From assembly GCF_002783505.1 (NCBI RefSeq), contig NZ_PFGL01000056.1, positions 25,866 through 89,865 of the forward strand: a DNA stretch of 64,000 nucleotides, given 5' to 3'. Shown here piece after piece: positions 47,793-54,874 of this stretch. Position 1 is the stretch's first letter. Every line of letters begins with the position of its first letter. Made by a program: the position numbers and the translations under genes. The notes under the pieces are model-generated. The model worked only from the letters and a program-made list of their open reading frames with translations, was not told the DNA's origin and made no database searches. This DNA is from Shewanella sp. CG12_big_fil_rev_8_21_14_0_65_47_15 (lineage in GTDB: Bacteria; Pseudomonadota; Gammaproteobacteria; Enterobacterales; Shewanellaceae).

Positions 47793-48305
47793 TTGCAACA
47801 GATGAAAACAGTGATTCAAAAGATCAAGGCTTTTGGGGCAAGAGAACGCTTTTATCAAATCGGATTTTTACCCACTTGGTTGCTACTTGGGCTCGCTAGA
47901 TTAGCAGTGTTGCTGTTTCCGTTCGCTCGAATTGCCCCGCATTTGGGCGTGCCTATAGCTTGTGATAATAAAGATGATTCGCTGCATCATCAGAGGGATA
48001 GGCTCACGAGTGCAGAAATGAACCGCGCGCGCCAGATTTCGCGTTTAGTAGTGAATACGGCTCGTTATTGTCCATGGAAGGCTAACTGCTTTGCGCAGGC
48101 TATCGTTGCCCGGCTGTTTCTCAGATGGCATGGTTTGCCGTATCGTTTGTACTTTGGTTTACGCCGAGACGATTCCAGCCTTAAAGCGCATGCTTGGGTT
48201 TGTTGTAGTGCCATTTTCGTTAGCGGTGGCAATGGGTTTACACACCACACAGTGGTTGGTTGCTACGGCTCTGAGTGTCATGCCCGTATAGAGGCGAAAG
48301 GTTAA
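47793..48305 (+). CDS. Lasso peptide B2 protein (transglutaminase-like leader peptidase)
   Basis: 170 residues from TTG 47793 (ATG 47802 also possible). The C-terminal part is the B2 domain: CPWKANCFAQAIVARLFLRWHGLPYRLYFGL, with nucleophile C99, and AHAWV with H133. It would cut the leader from the precursor, guided by B1. Odd: the third triad residue, an Asp about 12 residues after the His in McjB-type proteins, falls in IFVSGGNG with no Asp. The next gene starts immediately at the stop. Likely role clear; catalytic competence not proven. Confidence 0.85.
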   Translation: MQQMKTVIQKIKAFGARERFYQIGFLPTWLLLGLARLAVLLFPFARIAPHLGVPIACDNKDDSLHHQRDRLTSAEMNRARQISRLVVNTARYCPWKANCFAQAIVARLFLRWHGLPYRLYFGLRRDDSSLKAHAWVCCSAIFVSGGNGFTHHTVVGCYGSECHARIEAKG

Positions 48306-49508
48306 GTGCTGAATAAATTACTCATCCGCATCAAGTCCATCTTGCTGAGAAGACGTCCGCTTTTTCGCTATAGCTGGCGTTATTTATTACCTTGTGAGGG
48401 TTATATCGCGGTGCATCGTCAGGTGATGCTGCGAAGTCTTAAGCATCGGCCCTGGTTAATCTGTGTATTTGCTTGGTCATTGTTGACATGGTTTTTATGT
48501 TGGCATTGGGTGGTGATGTACCGCGCAATGCGTCGATTCAGGCAACAAGCGGTTGATGCCGGTGTGCCCATTTGGCAGCAGGTGACGGGATTGCTGGCGG
48601 CGGGTTTAGGTCAGGGCATTTCGGGATTCGACTATTACCACTTTAAACTCTATCGGGTGGCACCAACGCATTGGTGGCGGTATGTGTTTGATTTTCAATT
48701 GCCCCATTTTCATCATGCCTTTCAAACGCATCCCATTAGCCAAGCTTCTCGGTCGTACTTAAGCTGTAAAGGTATTTTTGCCGAGCGATTAGCGGCGGTG
48801 GGCGGTCATCCCGTTGCCACCATTGCGAATGTTAACCTGCAAGAGCATTGGCCAATCGAGGATTGGTTAGTTATGGCTCCTAAGATATTTATTAAGCCAG
48901 AGGGTGCCTCGCGCAGTCAGGGCTGCGTAACAATATCAAAACCTGAGCAGTGGCGATTTGAATATGCTGAAGCTATCTATGAAGGTGCACAAGGGCTCGA
49001 ATCGCTGAAATATCGCCTACCTATGGGAGAGTATCTTGTTCAGCCCTTACTCGAACATCACCCTACAATGGCGAAATGGCAACTGAGTGATAAAACTATC
49101 ACCTTAAGAATCGTGAGTGCTATGGACGAGGGGGTATTTACCCTTGTCGCCGCTAACCTGGAACTTAATGACGATACCCATAGGCGTTTTAAGGTGTTTG
49201 CCGTTGATTTGGTTAACGGAACCGCCGTGTTGGATGCAGAGCATTGTGCGGTGTTGGGTTGGGAGTGCCATGAAGCTAAGGTGAGTCTGCCCCATTGGAC
49301 TGACGTTTTAGCCGAGATTGAGTTGGCTCATCGATTGTGTGCGGATGTGCATACTGTGGGTTGGGATGCCGTGATCACGCCTAACGGTGTTGTGTTATTA
49401 GAGGGAAACCTCAACTGGGGGATCAATACATTACAAATCGTGCGTGAAGCCCCTCTATTGCCCTTGTTGTGTCAGTCTAGTCCCGTGTTTTTGAAATCGA
49501 TGTCCTAG
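48306..49508 (+). CDS. ATP-grasp protein (sugar-transfer-associated type) in lasso cluster
   Basis: 400 residues from GTG 48306. Seen: a hydrophobic stretch near the N terminus (about 57-73, ICVFAWSLLTWFLCWHW), and ATP-grasp elements FIKPEGASRSQGCVTI (about 198-213), EYLVQPLLEHHP, LRIVSAM, and metal-binding end GWDAVITPNGVVLLEGNLNWG. This resembles the 'sugar-transfer associated ATP-grasp' family, which ligates carboxylates to amines or thiols via acyl-phosphate. Its job in a lasso pathway is not established. It is convergent with the kinase gene, 15 bp apart. Confidence 0.78.
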   Translation: MLNKLLIRIKSILLRRRPLFRYSWRYLLPCEGYIAVHRQVMLRSLKHRPWLICVFAWSLLTWFLCWHWVVMYRAMRRFRQQAVDAGVPIWQQVTGLLAAGLGQGISGFDYYHFKLYRVAPTHWWRYVFDFQLPHFHHAFQTHPISQASRSYLSCKGIFAERLAAVGGHPVATIANVNLQEHWPIEDWLVMAPKIFIKPEGASRSQGCVTISKPEQWRFEYAEAIYEGAQGLESLKYRLPMGEYLVQPLLEHHPTMAKWQLSDKTITLRIVSAMDEGVFTLVAANLELNDDTHRRFKVFAVDLVNGTAVLDAEHCAVLGWECHEAKVSLPHWTDVLAEIELAHRLCADVHTVGWDAVITPNGVVLLEGNLNWGINTLQIVREAPLLPLLCQSSPVFLKSMS

Positions 49509-49523
49509 GTCGTTAGCTGAGCA

Positions 49524-50522
49524 TCATAACGATAGCAACTGGTTGGCGATGGCCTTTCCATAATCTGTTAAGGATGAAAAATTCCCGAGTTCAGGCAACT
49601 GCATTGTGTAGCTTTGGCATTGATGTTGAAGCCGTTGGTTTAACGAAAAGAATGATGGTTCATGGCCAAATACGCGTATGAGTCGAGGGCGATAGACACT
49701 TTGACGCAAGCGTTGAAAGGCTTCAAGTTTTCCGATAGCTGAAATGTGAGCGTGTGCGTTATTGGTTCTTGCAGGGGCTAAAAAGAGACATTTGATGATT
49801 GGCATGGGTGTGTGGGCAAATTGATCCTCTGGTATATCCCAGCCAAATTTTCCGATACCGGGCGCGGTATTCGATAGTGTTGAAGTGTCAATGCCGAGTG
49901 TATGAAGTTGTGGTTGTGATAGCTTTAAGCGCCGATGAGCCGGTTGGATCTGTAAAACTCCATCCTTGTCTGCTTGCAAGGCCACAATGTCGTCGGTAAA
50001 CACCGACAGGTTTGCGAGCAGCATGGCGGTTGCCAAGGTACTTTTACCCGAGCCGCTATCGGCTAATACGACAATGGCGCCTTTATCGGTTGCAATGGCC
50101 ATACCGTGAAGGGGAATTTGTCCGCGCAGATGTAATAGAGTCCCAAGCCCTGAGCCTTGTATGGCGGTAATGGTATGTGCCTGACTCAGTGACGGATGAA
50201 AATCGAAGAGGATATTGCCTTGTTTTTCGATAAGTAATTTACCGAACAGAGGTTGATTTAATAGCACTCTATGACCATCAAACTGTAGCTTTTGATTGGG
50301 AGAAAATGCTGCCGACAGTATATCGGGGGCGGCACCACGCAGGATGGAGACTTCTGCCTGAAGAGGACTTTGTCGTGCTGGCAAGGGGAGTGATGTTGCG
50401 ACATTCATGCCGTATATGCAATAAACAAGCTCTTGGGGCACTTTGCTCTCCAATGGATAGAATCGAGTGTTAATAACGCAGGATATGATAACTGAATATG
50501 GATCTAATAGAAAAAACAACAT
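49524..50522 (-). CDS. HPr-kinase-like lasso peptide kinase, copy 1
   Basis: 332 residues. HprK-like C-terminal ATPase: P-loop ADSGSGKSTLATAML (about 153-167) and FTDDIVALQ; N-terminal YGMNVATSLPLPA is the strand common to lasso-cluster kinases. Known: the paeninodin-cluster kinase and relatives phosphorylate the C-terminal Ser side chain of the lasso precursor. The precursor here ends in Ser. Only member of the cluster on the minus strand, divergent from the exporter gene with a 40-bp gap. The true start may be further inside. Confidence 0.82.
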   Translation of the reverse strand: MLFFLLDPYSVIISCVINTRFYPLESKVPQELVYCIYGMNVATSLPLPARQSPLQAEVSILRGAAPDILSAAFSPNQKLQFDGHRVLLNQPLFGKLLIEKQGNILFDFHPSLSQAHTITAIQGSGLGTLLHLRGQIPLHGMAIATDKGAIVVLADSGSGKSTLATAMLLANLSVFTDDIVALQADKDGVLQIQPAHRRLKLSQPQLHTLGIDTSTLSNTAPGIGKFGWDIPEDQFAHTPMPIIKCLFLAPARTNNAHAHISAIGKLEAFQRLRQSVYRPRLIRVFGHEPSFFSLNQRLQHQCQSYTMQLPELGNFSSLTDYGKAIANQLLSL

Positions 50523-50562
50523 GTTTGCTTCAGTATGCTGAGCTGGGCCGAAAGGGTGGTGA

Positions 50563-52251
50563 ATGTTAATGCCAGCGACTTTATCGTCAGTTAGAGCTTA
50601 TTTAGCCAGCCTATGGCAAACGGTTCCTAAGCTGTTGCTGTTGGCTTTTGGTTTATTGCTATTGGGGAGTTTTACCGAAGGTATAGGTATTTTGATGTTG
50701 GTCCCCGTGGTCAACTTGATGTCCGATCCGAGCCAGACCCTTCCCCCTTGGCTTGCAAGCTTGCCGGGTGTTGATCGGGAACTCATTTCCCTCAAGGTGA
50801 TTTTGCCATTCTTTTTAATCTTGTTGTTAACGCGCTCAGCGTTGGTCTATTGGCGTGAGATGGCCATGACGCAGATACGGCTCCACACCACAGATGAACT
50901 GAGAAAAACATTATTTGAATCTATGTTGTATTCAACTTGGTCGCAAAGAATTAATTCTCAGCAACATCAAGAGCTTGAGCAGCTGACAAATGGTGTGAAT
51001 CGTGTCGGTATGGCCACCTTTTATATTTTAAAAATGCTGACGACAGTGATTTTACTTGTCGTTTATGCCGCCGTATCTATCTTGATTGCACCCTTGGCGC
51101 TACTTATTGCCTGTGCGGTCGGGGCAATGGTATTGCTTATGTTTCGTCGTATTTTTAAGCAGGCGGCGGCATTTGGTATGGGACTGACTAACAGTAATAA
51201 GCAGTTATACCAGCGCGTGATGTTTTTTTTAAACGGGATGAAAACCGTTAAAGCCTGTGCGTATGAGCCACAACAGCTCGATGCCTTTGTGCTAAGCCAG
51301 CAAGAGTTACGGGAAAATCAGCAAGCCTATCAGCATAAAACCGCCTTACAGCAGTTAGCTTTTCAAGGGGTGAGTGCAACTCTGTTGTGTCTGCTGGTGT
51401 ATCTGGGGTTTGAGGTTTGGCAACTTGGGGTCGCTGAGCTTATCGTGTTAATCGTTATGTTTAGTCGTATGATGCCAATGCTGTCTGACTTGCAAGGCAA
51501 CGCACAACGTTTATTGCATATGCTATCTGCCTTTGATGATATTGAGCATGCCATCGCCAGTAATCGACAAGGTTACGAAGCCAATCAATCGAGTCAGATT
51601 GCTTTTCCACAAGCTAGCTTAGCATTCGATAACGTCAGCTTTGCCTACCCAGGGCGTGAACCTTTGTTGAAAAACAGGACAATTGAATTCCCCCTTAACA
51701 AAATAACCTTACTGAAAGGCCCATCTGGTCAAGGTAAAACAACGATCATCGATATACTGGCCACCTTGTTAACGCCAAGTGAGGGGGCCGTGATGCTAGA
51801 TGGTGTGCCTCTTGGTGTTAGCGCGCATCATTCATGGCGCCAGCAAATAAGTTATCTGTCGCAAGAGCCATTTCTGTTCGACGGCAGTATTCGAGACAAT
51901 ATTTTGTGGGGTGAATATTATTCCGACGATGAGATATGGCAAACATTGCAGCTGTGTTGTGCCGCTTTTGTGGCGGATTTACCATTAAAGCTCGACACTG
52001 CCGTTGGTGAGCGAGGCGTGCAATTATCGGGTGGTCAGCGTCAGCGCTTGGTATTAGCCAGGGCGTTAATCCGCAAGCGACCCTTGTTGATCCTCGATGA
52101 AGCGACTAATGCGCTCGATAGTGAAACAGAAAAACAGATTTTTTTAACATTGCAACAACAGCGGCACGTAATGACGATAGTGCTTGTGAGCCATAGCGAA
52201 CAAGCAGAGGCTTTTGCGGATAAGTCTATCTCGTTATCAGTACCATTTTAG
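50563..52251 (+). CDS. ABC exporter (McjD-type) of the lasso cluster
   Basis: 562 residues, half-transporter. Six membrane segments (about 20-300), then the nucleotide-binding domain: Walker A KGPSGQGKTT, Q-loop YLSQEPFLFD, signature LSGGQRQRLVLARAL, Walker B PLLILDEATNALDS and H-loop VSHSE. No N-terminal peptidase (C39) domain, as in McjD. It would export the mature peptide and give self-immunity. ATG 50563 has AGGG 6 bp upstream. Confidence 0.9.
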   Translation: MLMPATLSSVRAYLASLWQTVPKLLLLAFGLLLLGSFTEGIGILMLVPVVNLMSDPSQTLPPWLASLPGVDRELISLKVILPFFLILLLTRSALVYWREMAMTQIRLHTTDELRKTLFESMLYSTWSQRINSQQHQELEQLTNGVNRVGMATFYILKMLTTVILLVVYAAVSILIAPLALLIACAVGAMVLLMFRRIFKQAAAFGMGLTNSNKQLYQRVMFFLNGMKTVKACAYEPQQLDAFVLSQQELRENQQAYQHKTALQQLAFQGVSATLLCLLVYLGFEVWQLGVAELIVLIVMFSRMMPMLSDLQGNAQRLLHMLSAFDDIEHAIASNRQGYEANQSSQIAFPQASLAFDNVSFAYPGREPLLKNRTIEFPLNKITLLKGPSGQGKTTIIDILATLLTPSEGAVMLDGVPLGVSAHHSWRQQISYLSQEPFLFDGSIRDNILWGEYYSDDEIWQTLQLCCAAFVADLPLKLDTAVGERGVQLSGGQRQRLVLARALIRKRPLLILDEATNALDSETEKQIFLTLQQQRHVMTIVLVSHSEQAEAFADKSISLSVPF

Positions 52252-52504
52252 CCGTGCTTGTTTGCATCAAAAGATGAATTGGTCGTCAGTTGGTAAAGGT
52301 TTAGCCCTTGAATTTTACAGGTAATTAACCATTAATTCACGTTTTGACTTGCAAACCTCGCTATACTTTGTGAAGATTAGCCCACTCGGATTTATCATCT
52401 TTTGGAATTACAATGCATTTGACGATAGCTCTTTGCTGTTGATTGAGCGCGTCGAAAGCTGGCATTTAAATTGTTAGTACATAGTTAAATAGGGAGTCAC
52501 CTAG
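52252..52504 (+). promoter_or_regulatory. Promoter region of the lasso precursor gene
   Basis: 253 bp upstream of the precursor, without a gene. Candidate boxes TTGACT (about 52345) and TATACT (about 52363) are only about 12 bp apart, so they are not a standard sigma-70 pair. The ribosome site AGGGAG (52491-52496) is strong and 8 bp before ATG. A separate promoter for the precursor is expected in lasso clusters. Confidence 0.5.
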
Positions 52505-52657
52505 ATGCAACAAGATAATATGGACAAAAGCGGCCTAGCGGTAGAAAAAACGGTAAAAGCTGCTTGGTCAAAGCCAAAGATTGAAGTGATTGACGTTGTT
52601 GCTACTGAATCTAAAGCTACCACTCCTGGTGAAGCGGGCCTGTCGGGACCGTCTTAA
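52505..52657 (+). CDS. Lasso peptide precursor (A)
   Basis: A 50-codon gene with a strong ribosome site, found between the exporter and B1. The leader carries W21-S-K-P24-K-I26-E-V-I-D30-V-V-A-T34, which matches the YSKPSLEVLDV..T pattern of the paeninodin leader with the same 13-residue spacing from aromatic to Thr. Thr34 would be the -2 residue, so the core begins at Ser36: SKATTPGEAGLSGPS. Glu43 is core position 8, the right place for a macrolactam with the Ser1 amine. The C-terminal Ser50 is the expected kinase target. No other Asp or Glu is in the core after Glu43. Confidence 0.88.
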   Translation: MQQDNMDKSGLAVEKTVKAAWSKPKIEVIDVVATESKATTPGEAGLSGPS

Positions 52658-52676
52658 TTAGGGACAGTATTTAGTC

Positions 52677-52949
52677 ATGGAACTTTATAGCCAGAAAAGC
52701 TCACTGAATGTGGCGCCCATGGGCGATGAACTGGTGATGATGGATACGTCTCAAGGTCAATATTTTGGGCTTAATTCGCTTGCGAGTCAGATATGGTCGT
52801 TGTTAATAACGCCAAAGTCTATTGATGATCTTGTTGTTGAACTGATGTCTATATTTGATGTGACAGAAGAGGAATGTCGAGCCGACACTGCTCTTTTTTT
52901 GCAGCAACTAGTCGATAAACAATTGGTAAAAGTGACAACAGCTGCTTAA
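52677..52949 (+). CDS. Lasso peptide B1 protein (PqqD-like leader-binding RRE)
   Basis: 90 residues, a stand-alone PqqD/RRE: VAPMGDELVMMDTSQGQYFGLNSLASQIWSLLITPKSIDDLVVELMSIFDVTEEECRADTALFLQQLVDKQLV. The YFGLN and winged-helix pattern is the usual leader-recognition domain that binds the leader and hands it to B2. It is 19 bp after the precursor stop. Its stop codon lies in the loop of an intrinsic terminator. Confidence 0.93.
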   Translation: MELYSQKSSLNVAPMGDELVMMDTSQGQYFGLNSLASQIWSLLITPKSIDDLVVELMSIFDVTEEECRADTALFLQQLVDKQLVKVTTAA

Positions 52950-52966
52950 ATCGCAGCTGTTTTTTT
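52938..52966 (+). terminator. Intrinsic terminator overlapping the end of the B1 gene
   Basis: Stem ACAGCTGC/GCAGCTGT (8 bp) with loop TTAAATC, followed by T6 or T7. The stop TAA of B1 is in the loop. It would cut transcription after precursor and B1, leaving read-through for the kinase, sulfotransferase and cyclase. Confidence 0.85.
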
Positions 52967-52988
52967 ATATAAGGTTGACCAGATCCCT

Positions 52989-53942
52989 GTGTACTATTCT
53001 CTGTATAATTTGACCATTGATAGTGACTTCGTTCTTACAAATTTACCTTATTTCCAAAAAAGTCACCCTGCAAATATTTCCATAAAACAAGTTGATAAAC
53101 TGGATGTCGATGTATCTCTCATGAATCAAGTTGGCGCTTACTGTTGGCTGAGTTCGTCAAGCTTTCTGTTATCTATTCCTCGATTGGCTGATTTTTATGT
53201 GCGCGATGGGCAGTCAATTGCGGTTGCTGTTGCCGACGATGCAGATATGGCGCTGGTGATCACTTACATTCAAGGTTATATGCTTGCTGTTGTGATGCAA
53301 CAACGTGGTCAGCTCGTTTTGCATGGTACTGTTTTGCAAAAAAATGGCTGTGCTATCGCTGTTTGCGGTCATTCCGGCAGTGGCAAATCCACGTTGGCGG
53401 CAACCTTATTGACCCAAGGTTGGCAATTGGTATCCGATGACGTATGCGTTTTTGATACTCACGGGAAAGTGCTTCAAGGCTGCCATGCGCTTAACGTCTG
53501 GCCTGATATTGCTGAGGTGTTACAGCTATCTGAGGCTGAGCCATTTACTGCAACAATGGCAAAGTTACAGTATGTGCCGCAAGTTTCAACAACGGGGAAT
53601 AACGGGGCTAATGCAAGGTTAGGCGCATTCCCATTAGTGGCTGTCTATTGCTTAAGCGAAGAGCAAGATGATGATCAAAGTGACACGTTGGAAGAAGATG
53701 TTTTCGCTGGCGCATTGAGTGAATTTAAGGGGATGCGTAAATTTGCACCGCTAAAAGCCAATCGCTATCGGACTCAATTCGCGACGGCGATGGGGCAAGA
53801 TGCCTTGTTTATGCAGCAGTGCAGTGCCTTTTTAGCCAATACTCCCGTGTATGGGCTGAGTCGCGGTAAAGCAAAACTGTCATTAGCCAATCTTCACGCA
53901 TTGAGTGACCTTATTAGCGATTCATTCGAGGCCTTGGTTTAG
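52989..53942 (+). CDS. HPr-kinase-like lasso peptide kinase, copy 2
   Basis: 317 residues from GTG 52989; the ribosome site AAGG is 14 bp away, so the start is uncertain. HprK-like ATPase: P-loop CGHSGSGKSTLAATLL (about 124-139) and VSDDVCVF, then ALNVWPDI and a C-terminal helical part with an acidic stretch (about 220-240). Second kinase of the cluster, co-directional with the precursor. The two kinases are only distantly alike, so they may act on different residues or one may be inactive. It overlaps the sulfotransferase start by one base. Confidence 0.82.
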   Translation: MYYSLYNLTIDSDFVLTNLPYFQKSHPANISIKQVDKLDVDVSLMNQVGAYCWLSSSSFLLSIPRLADFYVRDGQSIAVAVADDADMALVITYIQGYMLAVVMQQRGQLVLHGTVLQKNGCAIAVCGHSGSGKSTLAATLLTQGWQLVSDDVCVFDTHGKVLQGCHALNVWPDIAEVLQLSEAEPFTATMAKLQYVPQVSTTGNNGANARLGAFPLVAVYCLSEEQDDDQSDTLEEDVFAGALSEFKGMRKFAPLKANRYRTQFATAMGQDALFMQQCSAFLANTPVYGLSRGKAKLSLANLHALSDLISDSFEALV

Positions 53943-54853
53943 TGATGCCTACAGGTATTTTCTGGCTCGCCTCTTACCCCAAATCGGGGAATACTTGGCT
54001 GAGAAGTTTTATTTTTGCCATGCAAAACCAATCTAAGGCCGATTTCACTACCATTGATATCAATCAATTGCAAACGGGCGCGATTGCCAGCAGCCGACAC
54101 TGGTTAGAGAATGGTTTGGGGGTGGAGCTTGATTTACATTCAACGGAAGACATTGAGTCATACCGCAGCGATGCTTATCGCTTTATCCATAGCCAATTGA
54201 CTGAACCTACTTACCATAAAATTCATGATGCCAATCATCTCTGCGTGTCGGGTCAGCGTTTGTGTCCAGCCGATGCCTGTGCTGGCGCGCTGTATGTGGT
54301 ACGTAACCCCTTTGACGTGGCGATATCATTTGCGAATCATATGGGCGTTTCGCTTGATAGGAGCATAGAGATGATGGGCACCGCTGATTTTGCCCTGCTG
54401 GCAAATGATAAAAAATATCGGCCACAGGTGCGGCAACGAATGGGAACCTGGAGTGACCATGTTACCTCTTGGGTCGACAGTGACTTGCCAACCTTGTTAG
54501 TGCGCTATGAGGATATGCTGAGCAATTCACTCGTTAGCTTTACTAAGGTTAGCCAATTTTTGCATTTACCCGCTGATGAAACGTCGGTCAAAAAAGCCAT
54601 TGCCATGTGCCATTTTAATAATCTTAAAAAGCAAGAAGATAAGCATGGTTTTAAAGAGCGGCCTGTGAAATCAAAAGCGTTTTTTCGAAAGGGGATCGTA
54701 GGGGATTGGCAAGATACCTTATCTCAGTCTCAAATCGATAGGCTGATCATCGACCATGCAGCCGTGATGCAAAGGCTCGGATATCTTGATGACAAGATGC
54801 AAATCACGCCACTGTGTTATCCCAATGAAATGTGTTATCCCAATAAAATGTAG
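53942..54853 (+). CDS. PAPS-dependent sulfotransferase in the lasso cluster
   Basis: 303 residues from GTG 53942 (ATG 53945 also possible). 5'-phosphosulfate loop YPKSGNTWLRSFIF (about 12-25) and 3'-phosphate motif VVRNPFDVAISFANH (about 119-133), then LPTLLVRYEDML and RKGIVGDWQD (PSB/dimer region), all of the Sulfotransfer_1 family. It would move sulfate from PAPS to a hydroxyl, possibly Ser or Thr of the core or a sugar added by the nucleotidyltransferase. A sulfotransferase is not part of the standard lasso set. Confidence 0.88.
   Translation: MMPTGIFWLASYPKSGNTWLRSFIFAMQNQSKADFTTIDINQLQTGAIASSRHWLENGLGVELDLHSTEDIESYRSDAYRFIHSQLTEPTYHKIHDANHLCVSGQRLCPADACAGALYVVRNPFDVAISFANHMGVSLDRSIEMMGTADFALLANDKKYRPQVRQRMGTWSDHVTSWVDSDLPTLLVRYEDMLSNSLVSFTKVSQFLHLPADETSVKKAIAMCHFNNLKKQEDKHGFKERPVKSKAFFRKGIVGDWQDTLSQSQIDRLIIDHAAVMQRLGYLDDKMQITPLCYPNEMCYPNKM
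54815..54850 (+). repeat. 18-bp tandem duplication at the sulfotransferase C terminus
   Basis: TGTTATCCCAATGAAATG then TGTTATCCCAATAAAATG encode CYPNEM and CYPNKM, the last 12 residues. One base differs. A recent slippage-type duplication. Confidence 0.9.
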
Positions 54854-54874
54854 CCGCCACTTAAAGGAAACTGC

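Noticed and set aside
52345..52368. TTGACT and TATACT as a sigma-70 promoter for the lasso precursor
   Set aside because: The spacer is only about 12 bp, too short for a normal sigma-70 promoter; kept only as a candidate region.
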